DNA of 64,000 nt, from the NCBI GenBank assembly GCA_965227145.1, contig OZ245730.1:1488001-1552000 (forward strand), given 5' to 3'. The notes beneath the pieces were generated by a model. That model ran no database searches and was not told the origin of the DNA. It saw nothing but the letters and a program-made list of their open reading frames with translations. Origin of the DNA: JACKAQ01 sp965227145 (GTDB lineage: Bacteria; Calditrichota; Calditrichia; RBG-13-44-9; J075). The translations under genes and the position numbers were made by a program. Positions 43,633 through 52,239 of the stretch are shown piece by piece (position 1 is the stretch's first letter; each line of letters opens with the position of its first letter).

Positions 43633-46107
43633 ATGAAACAAATCACCTCAATTTTAATCTTGATAATCGGGTTGATCGCAGCCGCAAACGGACAGCAAAG
43701 CTGGATCAGAATCAATCAGGTTGGCTACACGCCGGATGCCGTGAAAGTCGTGGTTTTGGGCAGCAAAGCTGAAAATCTGTCCGTCGGGACGTTTGAAATT
43801 GTCGATGTGCTGACCGGAAAAACGGTTCATAAAAGCAATAAAATCAGCATCTTCGGCGAATACACCAGTTTCAAGAAAATACTCCGGCTGGATTTTTCGG
43901 ATTTTTCGGAAAACGGAACGTTTTTTATTCGCGCCGGGAAAATCGAATCGCCGCCGTTCCCGATCCATGAAACGGTGTATAATGGCGCGGCAGATTTTTT
44001 GCTGAATTACATGCGCCAGCAGCGCTGCGGATACAACCCGTTTTTGCAGGATTCCTGCCACACGCAGGATGGTTTTATCGTCGATTTTCCGGCGCGGGAT
44101 TCGATGCACATCGACGTGACCGGCGGCTGGCACGATGCCTCGGATTATCTGCAATATGTCACCACATCGGCGAATGCCACCTATCAAATGATGTTCGCCT
44201 GGCAGCAAAATCCCGCTGCTTTCGGTGACACATTCGACAAAAACGGCGATCCCGGCGCCAACGGCATTCCCGATATTCTCGACGAAGCCAAATGGGGTTT
44301 GGACTGGCTGGACAAGATGAATCCGGAAGATGGCATCATGTTCAACCAGATTGCCGACGACCGCGATCACACCAAATTTACGTTACCGACGCTCGATACG
44401 GTGAGCTACGGAAAAGGGCGCGAGCGACCGGTGTATCTCGTCACCGGAAAACCGCAGGGATTGGGAAAATACAAAAATCGCTCCACCGGCGTTTCCTCAA
44501 CGGCGGCAAAATATGCGTCCGCGTTTGCGCTTGGCGCGGATGTGATGGCGCGATTTTATCCCGGTTTTTCGCAAAAAATTGCCGCAAAAGCCAAAGCCGG
44601 GTTCACATTTGCCAAATCCGATCTCGGCGTAAACCAAACCGCCAGCAATCGCGCGCCTTATTTTTACGAAGAGGATAACTATATGGATGATATGGAGTTA
44701 GCGGCAGCGCAGTTGTTCCGGCAAACGGGCGATTCCGCGTGGCTTGCCGAAGCCGTTTATTGGGGCGAACTCGAGCCGGTGACGCCGTGGATGAGCGCCA
44801 ACACCGCGCGCCATTACCAATGGTATCCGTTTGTGAATTTGGGGCATTTTCATGTGGCGCAATTGTCGGACAGTTTGAACCGCGCCAAATTTATCGCTTT
44901 TTTGAAACAGGGCATCGATGCGATTTATGAGCGCGGGCAGGAAAACGGCTTTTTGATGGGGATTCCGTTTATCTGGTGCTCGAATAATCTGGTTGCAGCG
45001 GCGTTGACGCAACTCCGGCTTTATCAACAACTTACGGACGATGAGCGATACGTAGAAATGGAAGCAGCGCTGCGCGATTGGCTGTTCGGCTGCAATCCGT
45101 GGGGCACCAGCATGATAGTCGGTTACCCCGAAAATGGCGATACGCCGGTTGATCCGCACTCCGCATTGACCGCCGTTTTCAATTTTGACATCGATGGCGG
45201 ATTGGTGGACGGTCCGGTTTACACCTCAATTTTCAACCGGTTGCGCGGGCTGCGCATCGTGAACGGCGACGAATACGCCGAATTTCAGTCGGAACTGTGC
45301 GTTTATCACGACGATTACGGCGATTACTCGACCAACGAACCGACGATGGACGGCACCGCCAGCCTGACGTTTTATCTCTCATCGCTGGAAAACCATGTGC
45401 TCTCACGGAGAACTGTAAAAACCAGCCACGGTGCCATCGTTCGCGGCGATACGACCGCGAAAAAAATTCATCTCGTGTTCACCGGACACGAATTCAGCGA
45501 TGGCGGCGAGCACATCCGAAAAGTGTTGAAAAAACGGGAAGTTCCGGCGCACTTCTTTTTCACCGGCGATTTTTATCGCAATCGAGACAACAAAAAGCTG
45601 ATTGAACAGTTGCGAAAGGACGGGCATTATCTCGGTGCGCATTCGGACAAACATTTGCTGTATGCAACGTGGGAAAACCGCGATTCGTTACTTGTTGATA
45701 AATCTTTGTTTATTAGCGATTTAAAAGATAATTATCGCGAAATGGCAACGTTTGGCATCACCCCAAAAGACGCCCCATTTTTCCTGCCGCCATACGAATG
45801 GTATAACGAAACCATTGCCAAATGGACCCGCGAGTTGGGGCTGACGCTCATCAATTTTTCGCAGGGCACGCGCTCGAACGCGGATTACACCTGGCCGGAA
45901 ATGGGCGAAAAATATGTGAGCAGTAATGCCATTTTTCAATCCATTTTGGATTACGAACGCACATCGCCAAACGGACTGAACGGGTTCATTTTACTGCTGC
46001 ACATCGGCACCGATCCGGCACGAACGGATAAATTTTATCTCAAACTGGATAATTTAATCGATGCGCTTGGGAAAAAAGGCTATCATTTTTCACCGATGGC
46101 ATTCTGA
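43633..46107 (+). CDS. GH9 glycoside hydrolase fused to a polysaccharide-deacetylase domain, 824 aa
   Basis: Secreted two-enzyme protein; the signal peptide is residues 1-20. An Ig-like CelD_N module (23-110) precedes a GH9 catalytic domain (about 115-585). The GH9 aspartates D168 and D171 are in GGWHDASDYLQY and the general acid E569 is in DYSTNEPTMDGTA, so the site looks intact. From about 612 a CE4/NodB-like domain follows, with HSDKH (H-x3-H) and LPPYEWYN resembling motif 3, but the TFDDG motif is replaced by VFTGHEFSDGG. GH9 covers endoglucanases and exo-glucosaminidases; joining a deacetylase suggests chitin-type or other N-acetylated glycans, which is an inference. Confidence 0.88.
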   Translation: MKQITSILILIIGLIAAANGQQSWIRINQVGYTPDAVKVVVLGSKAENLSVGTFEIVDVLTGKTVHKSNKISIFGEYTSFKKILRLDFSDFSENGTFFIRAGKIESPPFPIHETVYNGAADFLLNYMRQQRCGYNPFLQDSCHTQDGFIVDFPARDSMHIDVTGGWHDASDYLQYVTTSANATYQMMFAWQQNPAAFGDTFDKNGDPGANGIPDILDEAKWGLDWLDKMNPEDGIMFNQIADDRDHTKFTLPTLDTVSYGKGRERPVYLVTGKPQGLGKYKNRSTGVSSTAAKYASAFALGADVMARFYPGFSQKIAAKAKAGFTFAKSDLGVNQTASNRAPYFYEEDNYMDDMELAAAQLFRQTGDSAWLAEAVYWGELEPVTPWMSANTARHYQWYPFVNLGHFHVAQLSDSLNRAKFIAFLKQGIDAIYERGQENGFLMGIPFIWCSNNLVAAALTQLRLYQQLTDDERYVEMEAALRDWLFGCNPWGTSMIVGYPENGDTPVDPHSALTAVFNFDIDGGLVDGPVYTSIFNRLRGLRIVNGDEYAEFQSELCVYHDDYGDYSTNEPTMDGTASLTFYLSSLENHVLSRRTVKTSHGAIVRGDTTAKKIHLVFTGHEFSDGGEHIRKVLKKREVPAHFFFTGDFYRNRDNKKLIEQLRKDGHYLGAHSDKHLLYATWENRDSLLVDKSLFISDLKDNYREMATFGITPKDAPFFLPPYEWYNETIAKWTRELGLTLINFSQGTRSNADYTWPEMGEKYVSSNAIFQSILDYERTSPNGLNGFILLLHIGTDPARTDKFYLKLDNLIDALGKKGYHFSPMAF

Positions 46108-46265
46108 AAATTTGTTTGATGGAGTGAATTGCACCGCAGATTTTCAGCGGTTGGCGATCGGAATAAAGTTTCTGTATTTCATTTTTGAGATACAATTCAT
46201 TAACATTAGGTATTCAAAGCAATGAATGTAAGAAAATTGAAAATAACGCAATTGGAGATTTTACC

Positions 46266-47069
46266 ATGAAAATGCTTCTCAAAATAGTCCTGCCCGTTTT
46301 GATTACATCTGTTTTATTGATGGATTGCAGCTCCGTTCCGCTAACCGGACGCCGCCAGTTGGATCTGGTGCCAAGCTCAACCATGCTGTCCATGAGTTAC
46401 CAGCAATACGATCAATTTTTGAATGAAAACAAGGTCAGCAACAACACCCAGCAAGCCGAAATGGTTAAACGGGTTGGTCGCGGGATACAGGCGGCTGTTG
46501 AAAAATACATGGCGGATAACAATTTGAGCAGCCATCTCGATGGCTATCAATGGGAATTTAACCTGGTGGAAAGCGGCGATGTGAACGCATGGTGCATGCC
46601 CGGCGGAAAAGTGGTGGTGTACACCGGCATTTTGCCGATCACGAAGGATGAAAACGGTTTGGCCGTTGTAATGGGGCACGAAATAGCTCACGCCATCGCC
46701 AAACACGGCAACGAGCGGATGAGCCAGGGATTGCTCACCCAGTTGGGTGGCGTGGCATTGGCGGTCGCGTTAAAAGATAAACCGCAGCAAACTCAGCAGC
46801 TTTACATGGCAGCTTTCGGTGCCGGTGCTCAGGTTGGTGTTTTGCTGCCCTTCAGCCGGTTGCAGGAGAGCGAAGCCGATCGCCTCGGGTTGATCTTTAT
46901 GGCGATGGCGGGATACGATCCCAACGGCGCAGTTGCCTTTTGGCAGCGTATGGCGGATCAGGGTGGCGCAAAACCACCGGAATTTTTGAGCACCCACCCA
47001 TCGGATGAAACGCGTATTCGCAAAATTAAAGAGCAGTTGCCCGAGGCATTGAGCTACTATCGAAAGTAG
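46266..47069 (+). CDS. M48-family metallopeptidase lipoprotein, 267 aa
   Basis: Envelope zinc protease of the BepA/LoiP-like M48 group. The ATG after TTGGAGA gives a signal peptide with lipobox LLMDC (C21), followed by the group-specific VPLTGRRQLDLV. The active site is HEIAH at 138-142, with the third ligand E in LQESEADRLGL near 203. AFWQRMADQGG and STHPSDETRI close the domain as in the family. Upstream codons (27) in frame have no ribosome-binding site. It likely degrades misfolded outer-membrane proteins, in keeping with the other envelope genes. Confidence 0.93.
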   Translation: MKMLLKIVLPVLITSVLLMDCSSVPLTGRRQLDLVPSSTMLSMSYQQYDQFLNENKVSNNTQQAEMVKRVGRGIQAAVEKYMADNNLSSHLDGYQWEFNLVESGDVNAWCMPGGKVVVYTGILPITKDENGLAVVMGHEIAHAIAKHGNERMSQGLLTQLGGVALAVALKDKPQQTQQLYMAAFGAGAQVGVLLPFSRLQESEADRLGLIFMAMAGYDPNGAVAFWQRMADQGGAKPPEFLSTHPSDETRIRKIKEQLPEALSYYRK

Positions 47070-47162
47070 TATTCGTATCCAATGTTGCCGATTTCAGTAT
47101 TGTTTTTGGGGAATAAATTTTTCGCGTGTGCCGGAAAATGTGTGTAAGTCTAATAAAAACAG

Positions 47163-47235
<73 letters not shown>

Positions 47236-47315
47236 TTGTTTTAATTTTGCGGGTCAAATATAAAATGATTCGCAATCCAAATCAATTCAATAATTAAAAA
47301 TCGGAAGTTGGGGTA

Positions 47316-48200
47316 ATGGTAAATCGGAAATTTTGCTCACTCGCATCCATGTCTGGCGATGAGACGCTTTTTGGCACAGCGCCGAATTATAAAATATGGG
47401 TGTTGATCGAATATCGGCTGCCGTGGCGAAATAAAGCAGTGACAGATAACGAATTATCCGAAAATCAGCAAGCGCATCTATCTGCGTTGATGGAAAAGAA
47501 CCCGGATCTCCAGATTTTGTTTATCAAACGAAAAGCTAATTCCCACCCTTCAATCAATATATTTATTGCGCGATTGGGTATTCAGTCCACATTTTCCAAA
47601 ATTACTTTGACGAGTTATGAGGATGTGTTGAATATCTCGACTGAACAAATAATCAATGGTCATCCCGATGAAATTTTAATAAATGAAACCCACTTTTTTG
47701 TGTGCACAAACGGCACCCGGGATGTTTGCTGCTCGAAATTCGGTTTACCGGTTTATCAATCATTAAATGAAACTGCCGGTGAGAATGCCTGGCAGTGTTC
47801 CCACATTGGCGGACATCGATTTGCGCCAACGATGCTGGTTTTTCCGGCGGGGATTGCATTGGGACGTGTGCAGCCAGGTGATATTCCGGGTGTTATCCAA
47901 ACTATCAATTCCGGAGAATTGCCACTTGCGCATTTGCGGGGGCGATTGGATTATCCCGGCGTTGTGCAAGCTGCGGAATATTTAATATTATCCAATTACA
48001 AAACAATAGCGGGAAAACTGACGCTTTCGGAAAGCCGGAATATCGAAAAGGATGAGTGGCAAGTGAAGATGACAGACAGCGATAAAAACATTTTCACTGT
48101 TAACCTGCTGGAAATAAAGAAATTACCTGCAATCCATTCGGATTGTGATCCCACCATTCCGAAACCTGTGAAGCAGTACATGCTAACAAAATTTTCATGA
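47316..48200 (+). CDS. sucrase/ferredoxin-like (thioredoxin-fold [2Fe-2S]) protein, 294 aa
   Basis: Member of the Suc_Fer-like family, a thioredoxin-fold ferredoxin. Putative cluster cysteines are in FVCTNGTRDVCCSKFG (about 128-143) and WQCSHIGGHRFAPT (about 162-175), the diagnostic pair for the family; the histidines of CSHIGGH may act as ligands as in the fungal Apd1/Aim32 relatives. An N-terminal 100-residue region has the family pattern; the C-terminal 60 residues are variable. Cytosolic; the electron partner is unknown. It is single-gene, flanked by the tRNA and rpsD on the opposite strand. Confidence 0.85.
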   Translation: MVNRKFCSLASMSGDETLFGTAPNYKIWVLIEYRLPWRNKAVTDNELSENQQAHLSALMEKNPDLQILFIKRKANSHPSINIFIARLGIQSTFSKITLTSYEDVLNISTEQIINGHPDEILINETHFFVCTNGTRDVCCSKFGLPVYQSLNETAGENAWQCSHIGGHRFAPTMLVFPAGIALGRVQPGDIPGVIQTINSGELPLAHLRGRLDYPGVVQAAEYLILSNYKTIAGKLTLSESRNIEKDEWQVKMTDSDKNIFTVNLLEIKKLPAIHSDCDPTIPKPVKQYMLTKFS

Positions 48201-48236
48201 TTTTTTTTGTGGAGAATGGCGCTTCGGTAAAACGAC

Positions 48237-48265
48237 AAATGCCCGTCGGTTAAGGACGAGCATTT
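48237..48265 (-). terminator. probable terminator of rpsD
   Basis: Stem AAATGCCCGTC/GACGAGCATTT (one mismatch-like C-A) with a seven-base loop. On the minus strand it is followed by TTGTCGTTTT, a weak T-rich tail. It may serve both convergent genes. Confidence 0.55.
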
Positions 48266-48314
48266 GCTGTGTATCGTTGTAACAACATTTTTTCCGCAAA
48301 TCCGGTAAAAACGA

Positions 48315-48923
48315 TTACCGGGAATAAAATTCGATAACCAGTGAGATTTCACCAATTACCGGAACTTGTTCGCGGGTGGGCATATCCGTTAAGGTAACCG
48401 ACATGTTCGGTTTGGATAATTCCAGATATTCCGGCGGATTAGACATTTTTACGGCATCTGTAAATCCGGGCATCCGGCGGCTTTTTTCGCGAACAGTTAC
48501 AACATCGTTCGGCTTAACCTGAAAGGATGGGATATCTACTTTTTTGCCGTTGACCAAAATGTGTCCATGAGAAACAAATTGGCGAGCAGCATAAATGGAG
48601 CGTGCCAAACCGCCACGAACAACCACAGCGTCCAGACGTGTTTCCAGAAACTGAACAAGGTTATCTACTGTGTTGCCGGCTTTAGCGGAGGCTTTTTTGT
48701 AGTAGTTAACCATCTGACGTTCGCCAATATTGTATTGGGCGCGAACGCGTTGTTTTTCCAAAAGCTGACGTTTGTAATCAGACATTTTTCCATCAACCCG
48801 TTTGGTCGGACCATGCTGACCGGGCGGATAGCTTTTCTTTTCCAAAATTTTGGATGCTTTGGGGGAAAGCGGAATACCTAAACTGCGCGAAAGTTTAACT
48901 TTCGAACCTCGATATGTGGACAT
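48315..48923 (-). CDS. rpsD: 30S ribosomal protein S4, 202 aa
   Basis: Primary 16S rRNA-binding protein that nucleates small-subunit assembly. The S4 RNA-binding domain lies at about 92-155 (ETRLDAVVVRGGLARSIYAARQ, HGHILVNGKKVDIPS). The N-terminal domain lacks the cysteine zinc ligands, so this is the C-minus form. It stands alone rather than in the usual rpsM-rpsK-rpsD-rpoA cluster, next to accessory genes. Either it is a relocated single copy or a second paralogue; the window cannot decide. Confidence 0.96.
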   Translation of the reverse strand: MSTYRGSKVKLSRSLGIPLSPKASKILEKKSYPPGQHGPTKRVDGKMSDYKRQLLEKQRVRAQYNIGERQMVNYYKKASAKAGNTVDNLVQFLETRLDAVVVRGGLARSIYAARQFVSHGHILVNGKKVDIPSFQVKPNDVVTVREKSRRMPGFTDAVKMSNPPEYLELSKPNMSVTLTDMPTREQVPVIGEISLVIEFYSR

Positions 48924-49186
48924 ACAACAACCCTTCTTTAACGTTCAAGCTCACAGTGTTAAAATTCGTGCCGAAGATACACACTTCTCCGACCGTTTTC
49001 AAATGTTTTTTTATTTTTTGACCAGCTAAATTCTATTTTTCTGACAGACTGTGAATATGCAAAAAATAATTTCGAAAAACAACAGCAGGTTCAGTTTTAT
49101 CTGCAAAAAACCATTTTGGATCGATCGCAATTACATTCTAAATTCAAGTTTATTTTAAATCAGTGGAAAAAAATTGCGAGATAAAT

Positions 49187-50734
49187 ATGACCGATAAAAA
49201 TGTGCATGAGAATGTACACAAATTACAGCTTCGTTACCTCGAGCCGGATGATTATCCGACGGTTCGGGAAATGATGAACACGATCTTTTCTGAAATGGGC
49301 GGCGCGTGGACAAAAGCGCAATATCAATCGATGCTCAGCCGATTTACAGAGGGGCAAATTTGTGTGGAAGATCAGGGAAAAGTGGTTGCAGCCGCATTTA
49401 GCCTTGTGGTAAAATTTGATAAATTTGGCGCATCTCATACTTATGAGGATGTTGTTGGCGACGGGCATTTGCGAAATCACGATCCGAAAGGCGATTATCT
49501 GTACGGCATCGATATTTTTGTTGATCCGGAATACCGTGGGATGCGTTTGGGACGCCGATTATACGATGCCCGAAAAGAACTCTGCGAAAAGCTCAATCTG
49601 AAAGGCATTTTAATTGGCGGAAGAATCCCCAATTTCCGGCATCACGCCGGGCAAATGAACGCTGCGGAATATATCCAAATGGTCAAACGCAAAGAAATTT
49701 TTGATCCGGTACTGACGTTTCAGTTGTCCAATGATTTTCACACCAAAGCATTGTTAAAGCGATATATGCCGGAAGATACCGATTCCAAATCACATGCGGT
49801 GCTGTTGGAGTGGAGCAATATTTATCACGAAGATCGCCCGAAATTAATTGGCGGGAGAAAAGCGTATGCGCGGTTGGGCGTTGTGCAATGGCAAATGCGT
49901 ATTTTCAATTCGTTTGAAGATTTTTTGCAACAGGTTGAATTTTTTGTGGATACGGTTTCGGGATACAAATGCGATATCGTGATGTTCCCGGAATTTTTTA
50001 ACGCACCGCTGATGTCCGCTTTTAACAAAGAAGAGCCTCACGAAGCTGTTCGGAATCTTGCGGATTACAGCGAAACGTTGCGAGTGGCGTTGCAGGAAAT
50101 GGCGGTTTCCTACAATATAAATATTGTTGCGGGAAGCATGCCGGAATATTACGATAAACGGCTGTATAATGTAAGTTACCTCTGCCGGAGAGATGGCACT
50201 CACGAGCGGCAATACAAGCTGCACGTAACGCCCGACGAAGCCCAATATTGGGGATTGCAGGGCGGCGATTCGTTGCGGGTGTTTGATACGGATATCGGGA
50301 AAATTGGCATTTTGATCTGTTTCGATGTGGAATTTCCCGAGCTGTCGCGTTATTTGGCTGATAAAGGAATGCAATTGTTGTTGGTCCCATTTTGGACAGA
50401 TACCAAAAATGCCTATTTGCGGGTGCGGCGATGTGCGCAGGCGCGCGCCATCGAAAACGAATGTTACGTTGCCATTTCCGGCAGCGTTGGCAATATTCCG
50501 CGCATCGAAAATATGGATATCCAGTATTCGCAGGCGGCTGTGTTTACACCGTCGGATTTTGCATTTCCGCACGACGCCATTGCTGCGGAGGCGACGCCAA
50601 ATACTGAAATGACGTTAATTGTGGATCTCGATATGGATTTGCTGGAAGAATTGCGCCAGCAGGGGAGTGTCCGGAATTTGCAAAACCGGCGCACCGATTT
50701 ATACCAGATTCGCTGGATGAATCAACTAAAATAA
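49187..50734 (+). CDS. GNAT acetyltransferase / carbon-nitrogen hydrolase fusion, 515 aa
   Basis: Two-domain cytosolic enzyme. An N-terminal GNAT domain (about 12-150) has the acetyl-CoA loop RGMRLGRRL at 117-125. The C-terminal nitrilase-superfamily domain (about 228-510) has a complete Glu-Lys-Cys triad: E269 in FPEFF, K344 in YKLHVTPDE and C378 in LICFDVEFPE. This fusion is a recognised family, often annotated as a bifunctional acetyltransferase and amidohydrolase, with no defined substrate; acylated amines or omega-amidated amino acids are possible. I chose the ATG with GAG upstream over a GTG eight codons earlier. A strong terminator follows. Confidence 0.92.
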   Translation: MTDKNVHENVHKLQLRYLEPDDYPTVREMMNTIFSEMGGAWTKAQYQSMLSRFTEGQICVEDQGKVVAAAFSLVVKFDKFGASHTYEDVVGDGHLRNHDPKGDYLYGIDIFVDPEYRGMRLGRRLYDARKELCEKLNLKGILIGGRIPNFRHHAGQMNAAEYIQMVKRKEIFDPVLTFQLSNDFHTKALLKRYMPEDTDSKSHAVLLEWSNIYHEDRPKLIGGRKAYARLGVVQWQMRIFNSFEDFLQQVEFFVDTVSGYKCDIVMFPEFFNAPLMSAFNKEEPHEAVRNLADYSETLRVALQEMAVSYNINIVAGSMPEYYDKRLYNVSYLCRRDGTHERQYKLHVTPDEAQYWGLQGGDSLRVFDTDIGKIGILICFDVEFPELSRYLADKGMQLLLVPFWTDTKNAYLRVRRCAQARAIENECYVAISGSVGNIPRIENMDIQYSQAAVFTPSDFAFPHDAIAAEATPNTEMTLIVDLDMDLLEELRQQGSVRNLQNRRTDLYQIRWMNQLK

Positions 50735-50762
50735 AATCCCGACAATTTCTGTTGAAAATGAA

Positions 50763-50793
50763 AAAGGCGCGAAGTATATTTCGCGCCTTTTTT
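50763..50793 (+). terminator. Rho-independent terminator after the GNAT-nitrilase gene
   Basis: Perfect 11-bp stem AAAGGCGCGAA/TTCGCGCCTTT with a six-base loop and a continued T run. It sits just before the DUF486 start. Confidence 0.95.
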
Positions 50794-50819
50794 CGTGTAC
50801 ACAAATTTTGGGAACGCCG

Positions 50820-51167
50820 ATGAACATCATTTTGCAAACCGTTTTACTGCTGATCTGCTCGAATATTTTCATGACATTCGCATGGTACGGGCATCTGAAA
50901 AGCCTGGGTAACCGGACCTGGTTGTATGCCGCAATTGTGAGCTGGTCAATTGCGTTGTTCGAGTATTTATTGCAGGTGCCAGCAAACCGGATCGGATTCA
51001 CCCAACTGTCGCTGCCACAGCTAAAAATCCTGCAGGAGGTGATAACGCTGGCGGTTTTCGCACCGTTTGCTATTTTCTACATGAACCAGCCGTTGAAATG
51101 GGATTATCTCTGGGCTGGTTTGTGCATGGTTGGCGCGGTGTATTTTATTTTCCGGAACGGAAATTAA
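50820..51167 (+). CDS. DUF486 (DMT-like) four-helix membrane protein, 115 aa
   Basis: Small inner-membrane protein of family DUF486, a small relative of drug/metabolite transporters. Four hydrophobic helices lie at about 2-22, 36-54, 71-88 and 93-110, joined by short loops; the WYGHLK and VPANRIG segments are characteristic. Start at the ATG (a TTG four codons upstream is possible). Substrate unknown. The terminal TAA overlaps the stop codon of the convergent lectin gene by two bases. Confidence 0.88.
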   Translation: MNIILQTVLLLICSNIFMTFAWYGHLKSLGNRTWLYAAIVSWSIALFEYLLQVPANRIGFTQLSLPQLKILQEVITLAVFAPFAIFYMNQPLKWDYLWAGLCMVGAVYFIFRNGN

Positions 51168-51949
51168 TTCCGGCGACCGCCTTTTAGTTTATCCTGCAAT
51201 TTTTCCAGTTCTTCCCAGGCTTCTTTGGCTGCCAGTGCAGCCTGTTCCGGCCAGGTTGTGGGATCTGCCAGGTTAAACCGGCGTCCGGCTTTCTCGATGA
51301 TATTTTTCAAATTATTGACTTCGGTTTTGGCCAGCGCCGCCAGATCGTTGATGCCGGAATCTTGCAAAATGGAAGCCAGTTTCGGTCCAATCCCTTCGAT
51401 GATCGTCAGATCGACTTTTTTGGGCGCTTTTTTCGTTGGCGCAGCGGCTTTTTTTGCAGGTGCTGCTTTTTTCGCGGGTGCCGCTTTTTTGGTCGATTTT
51501 TTGGCTGAACTGCCTTTCGGCAAATCGCGAACGATAGCGCCCAATTGATCCAGATGCCAATCGGCACGTCCGTAAAATCCGGCCAATTCCGTATTGTTCG
51601 GTGCATCAATCTGGAAATAGGTTTCGCCGCCATCTCCGCCAAATGTTTGGGATTTACGTTTGTTCGTGTGGAATATCAGGCTGTCGATAAACCAGCCGGA
51701 ACGGCCGCTGATGCCGGTCAGATATTCGCCATCTTCGAGCGTGAACACCTGCAATTGTCCCGATAGACCGCCAACCGGTCGAAGCTCGCCAATATTGCCA
51801 TCTGCATCCGTATAAATCAATTGAAGTGCGTTGACATATTGATCGCAAAGCAACCGGATTTCCCGTAAACGCGCGCCTTCGGGCACCTGATAATTATCAA
51901 AAGCCAGCCCGCCTTCGCCGCCGGTGGTACCAATTTTGTTGTAGGCCAT
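51164..51949 (-). CDS. jacalin-like lectin / helix-hairpin-helix fusion, 261 aa
   Basis: The N-terminal 135 residues have the jacalin beta-prism pattern: GTTGGEGGLAFDNY (8-20), EGARLREIRLLCDQYVNALQ, LEDGEYLTGISGRSG and IDSLIFHTN with GGDGGETYF, then LAGFYGRADWHLDQLGAIV. Mannose-type sugar-binding is possible. A Lys/Ala/Pro-rich linker (about 142-175, tandem AAPAKK) joins a C-terminal HhH domain, LTIIEGIGPKLASILQDSG (about 178-196), similar to DNA-binding HhH_5 modules. No signal peptide, so it is cytosolic. The start is the ATG eight bases after GGAGG. An unusual architecture; function not known. It converges on DUF486 with overlapping stops. Confidence 0.8.
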   Translation of the reverse strand: MAYNKIGTTGGEGGLAFDNYQVPEGARLREIRLLCDQYVNALQLIYTDADGNIGELRPVGGLSGQLQVFTLEDGEYLTGISGRSGWFIDSLIFHTNKRKSQTFGGDGGETYFQIDAPNNTELAGFYGRADWHLDQLGAIVRDLPKGSSAKKSTKKAAPAKKAAPAKKAAAPTKKAPKKVDLTIIEGIGPKLASILQDSGINDLAALAKTEVNNLKNIIEKAGRRFNLADPTTWPEQAALAAKEAWEELEKLQDKLKGGRRN

Positions 51950-52239
51950 TTTCATTTCCTCCATAAGTCATTTAGTTTCGTAATTAGTGTTTAACAAGAA
52001 TCCAAAAAATGTTGAATAAATTTTTACGAATAATCGATTTGGCTAATGCACAAAAAATCCATAACTCAGTCGATTTCGTTATCTATCAATCTTCCTGTTT
52101 GACAGAAAAAAACATGGGTGGGTAACAACCGAACGTAATCAATTGGTGCGACGCTTACAATTTTTTGGTTCGTTATAAATTAAAAAGATATTCAATTTAT
52201 CGCAAGCGATCGTTCAGTTATTGCGCAATTTAAGAACAC

